Positions 1 to 7,125 of a stretch of DNA of 64,000 nucleotides are shown in pieces; positions within the stretch are counted from its first letter, which is position 1; every line of letters starts with the position of its first letter. The DNA is from CAYFQB01 sp964345225 (GTDB lineage: Bacteria; Nitrospirota; Thermodesulfovibrionia; Thermodesulfovibrionales; UBA6898), in assembly GCA_964345225.1 (NCBI GenBank), contig CAYFQB010000053.1, forward strand, positions 124,001-188,000, read 5' to 3'. Under the pieces are notes generated by a model. It was not told the origin of the DNA. It saw only the letters and a list, made by a program, of their open reading frames with translations, and ran no database searches. A program made the translations under genes and the position numbers.

Positions 1-162
1 CTGGGACTGCCCCGTTTTGGGTTAACGATAGAAACGAGAATAACTTCTAATACCCAAGGAAAATTTTTTAGACTTGCCCATAAAGAAAATCATCCTTTCT
101 ACGGGGTTTGTTGCTAAAGAAATCTCTCACCAACTATTTCTAAGTCATTGGTCATTAGTCAC
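1..162. other. Gene-free left edge
   Basis: I see no supported coding sequence here. Bases 94-110 (CCTTTCTACGGGGTTTG) resemble the right arm of the ACCCCGTTAGAA inverted-repeat family found at 16.1, 17.3, 57.5 and 58.6 kb. A CCCCGTTTTGGG stretch near base 10 could be a decayed left arm. Confidence 0.4.
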
Positions 163-420
163 TGGTCACTAAAAAAAGTAGGGAGTAGGCAGTAAGCAGT
201 AGGCACTAAAACACAAAGATCAAAGAAAAGTAAGGAGTTAGGAGCAGGGAATCAGGGTATCAGAGTATCAGGGAATCAGGGAAAAAAGTAGGAAGTAAGC
301 AGTAGTCAGTAGGCACAAACAAAGACAGGTAAAGTAAGTTGTAAGGAGTGAAAAGTAAGGAGCAAAAAGAAAAGTAGGCACTAAGCAGTAGGGAGTAGGC
401 AGTAAAAAATAACGCCATGC
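163..420. repeat. Low-complexity GTAAGCAGTAGG-type repeat block
   Basis: This is a run of degenerate units of the form GTAGGNAGTAAGNAGTAGG, mixed with GGAATCAGGGTATCAGAGTA units. It is preceded at about 149-171 by a GGTCATTAGTCACTGGTCAC unit. Just after the block come CGCCATGCGCC units (411-440) and a GTAACCGTTACCGTTAGACG unit (about 496-515). The same kinds of unit recur on the same strand at 24240-24590. The units are not evenly spaced and have no unique spacers, so this is not a CRISPR array. The 421-602 tail up to uvrA contains only these units and AT-rich sequence. Confidence 0.75.
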
Positions 421-602
421 GCCGAGCACCATGCGCCATGCGATGAGTAAACGGGCCCTGTAAAGCAGAAAAGCTTACTTGACAGGTCGTGCGTCGTAAC
501 CGTTACCGTTAGACGTAACCTTTTAGTTCGCATTATTTATTCTCCTCTACGAGCCGTAAGCCACACAATCCTCAGATTAATCATATATGTTAAAATATTT
601 GG

Positions 603-3413
603 ATGTCTAATAAAGAACTCATAATCGAAGGCGCCCGACAGAATAATCTCAAAAATATAAGCCTCAAGCTTCCCCACAACAGGGTTATTGCGGTCACAGG
701 GGTTTCGGGCTCGGGTAAATCGTCGCTCGCATTTGATACTATCTTTGCCGAAGGACAATGGCGCTTTATAGAATCCCTCTCCACTTATGCAAGGCTTTTC
801 CTCGAAAAACTTGACAGGCCTGAAGTTGATGCAATAAAGAATATCAGGCCGGCTATTGCGCTTGAGCAAAAGAATCCTGTACGTGGATCCCGCTCTACTG
901 TAGGCACTCTTACCGAACTTAATGAATTATTCAGACTTCTTTATTCAAAGATCTCAACACCTTATTGTCCTGAATGCGGCAGGGAAGTAAGGAAGTGGGA
1001 TCCTTCGCAGATAGTTTCAGAACTCATTGATAAACATCACGGTGAAAAGGCGATTATTGTCTTTGAAACCAGAGATTCGATTGAAGAATTAAAAAAACAG
1101 GGTTTTTACAGGGTGTGGCTTGACGGTGAAATAAAAGACATCAACGAGTTGCGAGACTTCGGCGAGCCCTCGGCCCGAGCTCAGGCCGAGGGCTCGCCGA
1201 AGTCCCCTCACTCCTCACTAAATATTGTTCTTGACAGACTTATAATTAAAGATGAACCAAGGCTGTCAGATTCCATAGAGATGGCATGGAAAGAGGGAAA
1301 AGAAAAGATAAAGACTATTATATTGAATTCAAATAAATCTGCTGATGTTACTGAATCAAAGTCCTCTATTCATACCTTTTCATCAAGTAATGCATGCGAA
1401 GAATGCGAAATTGAACTGCCTGAACCAGCTGCCCTCCTCTTTTCTTTCAACCACCCCGTAGGTGCATGTCCTGAATGCAAGGGGTTTGGAGACACACTTC
1501 AATACAGCGAAGACCTTATTATACCTGATAAAGTCATTTCACTCTCAAAGGGCGCAGTATACCCCTGGAATAAGCCTGCCTATAGATGGTGGAAAAAACA
1601 GTTATTAGAGACTGCTAGAAAAGCGGGGCTCGACATAAATAAGCCTTATATTGAGTTTTCAGAAGAGGAGAAAACCTTACTATTTAAAGGTTCTGACAGT
1701 TTTTACGGCATCAATGATTTCTTTGAATATCTTGAGGGGAAGAGATACAAGCTACACGTCAGGGTATTCCTTAGCAGATACAGGAGGGCTTTCAAATGCC
1801 CTGAATGTAATGGCAAAAGACTAAAGAAGGAAGCACTCGCATATAAGATCTCTGCACTTGACATTTCCGAACTATGCAGGATGCCGGTATCCGAAAGTTT
1901 AAAGTTTTTCTCCGATATAGATCTTTCCCCTTTTAAAAAAGATGTATCAAAAGAGCTTCTGCGCCAGATAGTCATGAAACTCCAGTTCCTCAAAAAAGTG
2001 GGACTGGAATATCTCACGCTAGACCGTTACAGCAGGACACTTTCAGGCGGAGAATTCCAGAGAATCAATCTCTCAAACCAGCTTGCATCATTATTGACGG
2101 GGACACTGTATGTCCTTGATGAACCGACGGTGGGTCTCCATGTAAAAGACACCGAGAGGATTGCAAAGATAATGAATCAGCTTGCTGAACTTGGTAATAC
2201 AGTAATTGTAGTCGAACATGACAGGGGAATAATTGAGGCAGCAGAATGGATCGTGGAACTGGGGCCTGGAGGCGGTCATAAAGGTGGAGAAGTTGTCTTT
2301 TCAGGTACGGTATCTGAATTTATGAGATCGGATATTCTCACATCAAGATATATAAGAGATGTCGAAAAGGTCGAGATACCTTTAAAATCAAGGCAGTTTT
2401 CAGGTGAAGTACTATCTATCTACAATGCAGAGGGTAACAATCTTAAGGGGGTTAATTTCAATATTCCCCTGAAAAGGCTTACTGCGGTTACAGGGGTATC
2501 AGGCTCAGGGAAAAGCAGTCTTGTAGTTGAGACCCTTTACAGGGCTCTTTCAAACAAGTTCAGGACTGATACTGAACAGGCGCTGCCTTATAACAGATTA
2601 GAAGGTATAGAATACCTTAAAGGCGTTAAGCTGATTGACCAGTCTCCAATTGGCAGAAGCCCTCGATCTAACCCGGTAACCTACATGAAGATATTTGATA
2701 ATATCAGAAAACTCTTTGCTGAACAGAGAGAGGCAAAGGCCTATGGCTATAGCCCTGGTTTCTTCTCATTTAACGTACACGGGGGAAGATGCGAGACCTG
2801 TAATGGTGCAGGTTATGAATTGATGGAAATGTATTTTTTCGAAAATCTTTATATAAAGTGCGAACAATGCAAAGGTAGAAGATATAAGCCAGAAGCACTA
2901 AGGGTAAAGTACAAGGATAAAGACATGCATGATATATTGAATATGACCGTTGAAGAGGCTTATACTTTGTTCGAAGACCAGCCTGCTATAATTTCTAAAC
3001 TGGCATTAATGATAGATACAGGGCTGGGATATTTAAGGCTCGGGCAATCAGCCACAACTCTATCAGGTGGCGAGGCCCAGAGGCTCAAGATATGCTCGGA
3101 AATGGGGATAAATTCGAAGGGAAATTATCTATACATACTTGATGAACCCACTATAGGCCTCCATTTTGTTGATGTAAAAGCACTTCTCAATGTACTGAAC
3201 AGGCTCGTTGAGAAAGGAAATACAATCGTTGTTATAGAACACAATCTTGATGTAATAAAGGCGGCAGACTGGATCGTTGACCTGGGTCCGGAAGGTGGGG
3301 ATAAAGGAGGCAGAATTATTTTTGAAGGAACCCCTGATGATATTATCAGGTCGGAGAATTCCTATACAGGGAAGTATCTAAAAAATTATTGGAATAACAG
3401 CAACTCAAATTGA
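603..3413 (+). CDS. uvrA: Excinuclease ABC subunit A (UvrA)
   Basis: This is the DNA-damage-sensing ATPase of nucleotide excision repair, which loads UvrB at lesions. At 936 residues it has the usual UvrA length. It shows two ABC modules: Walker A GVSGSGKSS near residue 33 and again near residue 625, each later matched by LSGGE and DEPT(V/I)GLH signatures. Cys pairs mark the zinc modules, including CPECNGKR and CETCNGAG with CEQCKGRR. The N-terminal region is divergent (AEGQWRFIESLSTYARLFLE instead of the common GQRRYVESLSAYARQFL). An in-frame palindromic insert encodes about residues 185-201 (see 1155-1204). The partner uvrB is at 12149 on the same strand. It could be a UvrA paralogue, but all zinc and ATPase signatures are intact. 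Confidence 0.95.
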   Translation: MSNKELIIEGARQNNLKNISLKLPHNRVIAVTGVSGSGKSSLAFDTIFAEGQWRFIESLSTYARLFLEKLDRPEVDAIKNIRPAIALEQKNPVRGSRSTVGTLTELNELFRLLYSKISTPYCPECGREVRKWDPSQIVSELIDKHHGEKAIIVFETRDSIEELKKQGFYRVWLDGEIKDINELRDFGEPSARAQAEGSPKSPHSSLNIVLDRLIIKDEPRLSDSIEMAWKEGKEKIKTIILNSNKSADVTESKSSIHTFSSSNACEECEIELPEPAALLFSFNHPVGACPECKGFGDTLQYSEDLIIPDKVISLSKGAVYPWNKPAYRWWKKQLLETARKAGLDINKPYIEFSEEEKTLLFKGSDSFYGINDFFEYLEGKRYKLHVRVFLSRYRRAFKCPECNGKRLKKEALAYKISALDISELCRMPVSESLKFFSDIDLSPFKKDVSKELLRQIVMKLQFLKKVGLEYLTLDRYSRTLSGGEFQRINLSNQLASLLTGTLYVLDEPTVGLHVKDTERIAKIMNQLAELGNTVIVVEHDRGIIEAAEWIVELGPGGGHKGGEVVFSGTVSEFMRSDILTSRYIRDVEKVEIPLKSRQFSGEVLSIYNAEGNNLKGVNFNIPLKRLTAVTGVSGSGKSSLVVETLYRALSNKFRTDTEQALPYNRLEGIEYLKGVKLIDQSPIGRSPRSNPVTYMKIFDNIRKLFAEQREAKAYGYSPGFFSFNVHGGRCETCNGAGYELMEMYFFENLYIKCEQCKGRRYKPEALRVKYKDKDMHDILNMTVEEAYTLFEDQPAIISKLALMIDTGLGYLRLGQSATTLSGGEAQRLKICSEMGINSKGNYLYILDEPTIGLHFVDVKALLNVLNRLVEKGNTIVVIEHNLDVIKAADWIVDLGPEGGDKGGRIIFEGTPDDIIRSENSYTGKYLKNYWNNSNSN
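1155..1204. repeat. 50-bp palindromic element inside uvrA
   Basis: The arms 1155-1175 and 1184-1204 are perfect 21-base reverse complements, around an 8-base centre that contains GAGCTC. The element is GC-rich unlike its surroundings. It is read in frame as DFGEPSARAQAEGSPKS and introduces no stop. It lies in the linker before the NIVLDRLIIKDE strand, where other UvrA proteins are shorter (from memory). It behaves like Rickettsia-type palindromic elements that insert within genes. Confidence 0.8.
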
Positions 3414-3417
3414 AAAA

Positions 3418-3512
3418 AAGAGATTGCTTCGCCCCGAAGCTTCGGAACTCACAATGAAAACGCTTCATTTTATTAATTTCATGTCACTACGAGCGCAGTA
3501 AAGCAATCTCTT
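3418..3512. repeat. Inverted-repeat element after uvrA, possible terminator
   Basis: Perfect 12-base terminal inverted repeats, AAGAGATTGCTT (3418-3429) and AAGCAATCTCTT (3501-3512), bound a 95-bp unit. Inside are CCGAAGCTTCGG and TGTCACTACGAGCGCAG. It starts four bases after the uvrA stop. Units of the type GAGATTGCTTCG...CAATGACA are known as dispersed repeats in many bacteria. Here it could also end uvrA transcription. Confidence 0.6.
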
Positions 3513-3584
3513 ATTTGAAATATTTTAGTTCTGAAATAATCCATTAATTGAAAAACAGGTGAAAATTGCAGTATTCTTAAAAAA

Positions 3585-5222
3585 ATGAAAAAAGCTGTTT
3601 ATTTCCTACTCATCATAATCTTTGCAATTGCGGGCTACGAAAGTAAACCTTCAAAGGCAACACAGCCAGATATGAAAAGTGACTCATATCAACCTGCATA
3701 TGGCGATGCATTAATAGAAGGTTCAATAGGCGAGCCGAGTATTCTCATACCGATGCTCGCAACTGACAGTGCCTCTTTTGATGTCACAGGGCTTATATTT
3801 AACGGCCTTGTCAAATACGACACCGACCTGAGTGTTATCGGTGACCTTGCAGAGTCATGGGACATTTCTCCCGACGGGCAGGTTATAACATTCCACCTGA
3901 AAAAGGGAGTTAAGTGGACAGATGGAGTTGAATTTACCGCCGAAGATATAATGTTCGGCTATAAGACTATCGTAGACGAAAAAACTCCAACAGCATACAA
4001 GGAAGATTATCTTCAGGTCAAAAAGGCTGAAGTCCTTGATAAATATACATTCAGGGTTACATATGACAAACCTTTCGCACCTGCACTCACCACTTGGGGG
4101 AGTCTAATAGTGCTTCCTAAACACCTGCTTGAAGGGAAGGATATAACTAAGACAGGCTTTGGAAGAAATCCGGTAGGCATGGGACCTTACATGCTAAATA
4201 AATGGACGCCGGGCCAAGAAGTTACGCTCGATTCAAACAGTAAATATTTTGAAGGAAGACCCTATATCGGCAGATATGTCTACAGGATAATACCTGATCT
4301 GGCAACTCTGTTTCTTGAGCTTCAGGCAGGTGGTGTTGATATGATGGGACTTACACCTATTCAATATACAAAGCAGACAAACAATGAGTTTTTCAAGAAA
4401 AACTTCCAGAAGTTCCGGTATCCTGTCTTTTCTTATACATATATGGGTTTCAATCTGAAATATCCTTTATTCAAAGACAAACGTATAAGACAGGCAATAG
4501 CACATGCCATCGATAAAAGTGAAATTGTTGATGTAGTTCTGTTCGGACTCGGAAGTCCATCTACAGGTCCTTACGTACCGAAAACCTGGCCTTATAATCC
4601 GGATGTCAAAAAGTATGAGTATAATACTGAAAAGGCAATGCAACTTCTTAAAGAGGCGGGATGGGAGGATACCGACGGTGACGGAATTCTGGATAAAGGC
4701 GGCGAGCCCTTCGAATTTACTATTCTAACCAATATGGGAAACCGCTTAAGAATGAATACAGCTACCATAATACAGTGGAGACTTAAAAAAATAGGGATAA
4801 AGGTTGAGATAAGGGCAATTGAATGGAGCACTTTTATTAATCACTTCATACATAAAAAACGCTTCCAGGCGGTCATTATTGGCTGGGGCATAAATATAGA
4901 CCCTGACCAGTATGATATCTGGCATTCCAGCAAAACAAGAGAGAAGGAATTTAATTTTATCTCTTACAACAACCCTGAGGTGGATGAGCTCCTCGAAAAA
5001 GGCCGCAGGACATTCGATATTGAAGAGAGGAAGAAGGCATACTTCAGGATTCAGGAGATACTTGCAGAAGAACTCCCGTATATTTTTTTATATGTACCGG
5101 ATGCGCTTCCAATTGTACATGCAAGGTTTAAAGGTATTAAACCTTCCCCAATCGGAATAGGCTATAATCTTCATAAATGGTATGTGCCGGAAAAGTTGCA
5201 AAGGCACAGCATAGAGCCTTGA
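3585..5222 (+). CDS. Peptide ABC transporter substrate-binding protein (DppA/OppA family)
   Basis: This is a family-5 extracellular solute-binding protein expected to deliver peptides or similar solutes to the permeases encoded just downstream. Its 545 residues are typical of the family. The N-terminus has a hydrophobic signal (about residues 4-18) followed by AGYESKPS. In lipoproteins of this family the equivalent lipobox normally reads AGC, so the lipidated Cys is replaced by Tyr (codon TAC). SBP_bac_5 features include GDLAESWDISPDGQ near residue 85 and VGMGPYMLNKW near residue 203. The stop overlaps the next start (TGATG). No ATP-binding subunit lies next to this cluster, so one must be encoded elsewhere. 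Confidence 0.9.
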   Translation: MKKAVYFLLIIIFAIAGYESKPSKATQPDMKSDSYQPAYGDALIEGSIGEPSILIPMLATDSASFDVTGLIFNGLVKYDTDLSVIGDLAESWDISPDGQVITFHLKKGVKWTDGVEFTAEDIMFGYKTIVDEKTPTAYKEDYLQVKKAEVLDKYTFRVTYDKPFAPALTTWGSLIVLPKHLLEGKDITKTGFGRNPVGMGPYMLNKWTPGQEVTLDSNSKYFEGRPYIGRYVYRIIPDLATLFLELQAGGVDMMGLTPIQYTKQTNNEFFKKNFQKFRYPVFSYTYMGFNLKYPLFKDKRIRQAIAHAIDKSEIVDVVLFGLGSPSTGPYVPKTWPYNPDVKKYEYNTEKAMQLLKEAGWEDTDGDGILDKGGEPFEFTILTNMGNRLRMNTATIIQWRLKKIGIKVEIRAIEWSTFINHFIHKKRFQAVIIGWGINIDPDQYDIWHSSKTREKEFNFISYNNPEVDELLEKGRRTFDIEERKKAYFRIQEILAEELPYIFLYVPDALPIVHARFKGIKPSPIGIGYNLHKWYVPEKLQRHSIEP

Positions 5223-6220
5223 TGCTTACTTACATTTTTAAACGGCTACTCGAAATGATTCCGACCCTGTTCGGAATTACCCTGATTTCTTTTTTCATCA
5301 TCCACCTGGCTCCGGGGAAACCCACTGATATTATGACAGAGATGAACCCGAAGATTACGCCTGAGGCAAGGGAGAAACTTGAAAAATTATACGGGCTGGA
5401 TAAACCAATAATAGAACAGTACTGGATATGGCTGAAAAGGGTTGTAAAACTTGATTTTGGCGAATCATTCTCTACTGACCGAAGACCTGTTATGGAGAAA
5501 ATCTGGGACCCGAAACAGTCTTTATTGGAAAAAAGACTTTTCATAACATTTCAGATCAATATATTATCGATGTTCCTGATCTTTATTATAGCCATACCTA
5601 TTGGCATTTCCTCTGCAACACATCAGTATTCAGTATATGACAAGATAACCACATTCTTTGTATTTATAGGTTTTGCAACCCCGTCATTCTGGCTGGCATT
5701 ACTTCTGATGAGGTTATTTGGAATTGACCTTGGCTGGCTCCCTATATCAAGTCTTAAATCAATGGATTATGCTTCATTAACCTTAGCCGGCAAGATTTGG
5801 GACAGGTCCATTCACCTAATTCTGCCGGTATTCGTATCGGCATTCGGTGGACTTGCAGGTCTTTCGAGATATATGAGAAGCAGCATGCTTGAAGTTATAA
5901 GACAGGATTACGTAACTACTGCAAGGGCAAAGGGACTTCAGGAAAAAAAAGTTATATATAAACATGCGCTCAGGAATGCACTCCTTCCGATAATAACACT
6001 GCTCGGGCTATCAGTCCCTGGTTTAATAGGTGGCAGTGTAATCTTTGAGAGCATCTTCAGCATCCCTGGGATGGGACAGCTGTTTTATATGAGTATCATG
6101 ACAAGAGACTATCCCCTTGTTATGTGTATTTTGACAATAGGGGCAATCTTAACGCTCATCGGAAACCTGTTGGCAGATATCGGCTACATGCTGGTTGACC
6201 CGAGGATAAGGGCAAAATAA
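5222..6220 (+). CDS. Peptide ABC transporter permease (DppB family)
   Basis: This is an inner-membrane permease of the dipeptide/oligopeptide importer class. It is 332 residues with about six membrane segments. The N-terminal YIFKRLLEMIPTLFGITLIS and the cytoplasmic loop with DYVTTARAKGL (the EAA-type loop that contacts the ATPase) are typical. I start it at the ATG that overlaps the preceding stop. An in-frame ATG 45 bases upstream would add residues lying inside the binding-protein gene and unlike the family. Translational coupling with both neighbours is likely. Confidence 0.92.
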   Translation: MLTYIFKRLLEMIPTLFGITLISFFIIHLAPGKPTDIMTEMNPKITPEAREKLEKLYGLDKPIIEQYWIWLKRVVKLDFGESFSTDRRPVMEKIWDPKQSLLEKRLFITFQINILSMFLIFIIAIPIGISSATHQYSVYDKITTFFVFIGFATPSFWLALLLMRLFGIDLGWLPISSLKSMDYASLTLAGKIWDRSIHLILPVFVSAFGGLAGLSRYMRSSMLEVIRQDYVTTARAKGLQEKKVIYKHALRNALLPIITLLGLSVPGLIGGSVIFESIFSIPGMGQLFYMSIMTRDYPLVMCILTIGAILTLIGNLLADIGYMLVDPRIRAK

Positions 6221-6221
6221 T

Positions 6222-7082
6222 ATGGGCAATTATTCGCCAAAGAAGATATTCTGGCAGAGGTTTAAACAAAATAAACTTGCGGTCGCAGGAGGGATCATTG
6301 TATTAATCCTTTTCATTATAGCGATACTTGCACCTATTATTTCGCCCTATGACCCTAATGAAATTGACAGAAAAGAGATTCTCGAACCTCCAAGCATAGG
6401 TCATCTCCTCGGGACAGATGACCTCGGCAGAGACGTACTTTCAAGAATGATATATGGCAGCTGGATATCGCTTTCGGTAGGTTTTGTTGCAGTTGGTATT
6501 GCCACTTTTATTGGCATGATACTTGGTGCACTTTCTGGTTACTACTCTGGCTGGATTGATAGAATAATCATGAGATTTATCGATATAATGCTTTCAATCC
6601 CGACATTCTTTCTTATTCTTGCAGTCATTGCCTTTATAGGTCCAAGCATCTGGAATATTATGATTGTTATAGGTGTTACTTCCTGGATGGGTGTTGCACG
6701 TCTCGTTAGGGCTGAGTTTTTATCTCTAAAAGAAAGGGAGTATGTTCTTGCTGCTAAAGCAATAGGAGCAAGTAATTTCAGGATAATCTTCAGACATATC
6801 ATGGTAAACAGTCTCGCACCTGTACTTGTCTCAGCTGTTCTCGGCGTTGCAGCCGCGGTGCTGGTTGAATCTGCGTTAAGCTTTCTGGGAATAGGTGTCC
6901 AACCCCCAACTCCAAGCTGGGGGAACATTCTTACTTTAGGCAAAGATAATATTGAGATAGCATGGTGGCTGTCGGTCTTCCCCGGGCTTGCGATACTGAT
7001 TACCGTTCTCGGATATAATCTTCTCGGTGAAGGGATCAGGGACTCGATAGACCCCAGATTGCGGGATACAGAGAGAAAATAA
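6222..7082 (+). CDS. Peptide ABC transporter permease (DppC family)
   Basis: This is the second permease of the peptide importer, 286 residues. It begins with the OppC_N-type segment FWQRFKQNKLAVAGGIIVLI. A periplasmic stretch LLGTDDLGRDVLSRMIYGSW and an EAA-type loop EREYVLAAKAIGAS follow, and it ends with DSIDPRLR. It starts one base after the DppB-like stop, so it is the last gene of a three-gene operon. Substrate specificity cannot be read from the sequence. Confidence 0.93.
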   Translation: MGNYSPKKIFWQRFKQNKLAVAGGIIVLILFIIAILAPIISPYDPNEIDRKEILEPPSIGHLLGTDDLGRDVLSRMIYGSWISLSVGFVAVGIATFIGMILGALSGYYSGWIDRIIMRFIDIMLSIPTFFLILAVIAFIGPSIWNIMIVIGVTSWMGVARLVRAEFLSLKEREYVLAAKAIGASNFRIIFRHIMVNSLAPVLVSAVLGVAAAVLVESALSFLGIGVQPPTPSWGNILTLGKDNIEIAWWLSVFPGLAILITVLGYNLLGEGIRDSIDPRLRDTERK

Positions 7083-7125
7083 TTTTAGAATTTGCAATTT
7101 GCAATTTTAAATATCTCTATAATAA

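Noticed and set aside
163..420. Possible CRISPR array
   Set aside because: Units are degenerate, unevenly spaced and lack unique spacers, and no cas gene is in the window.
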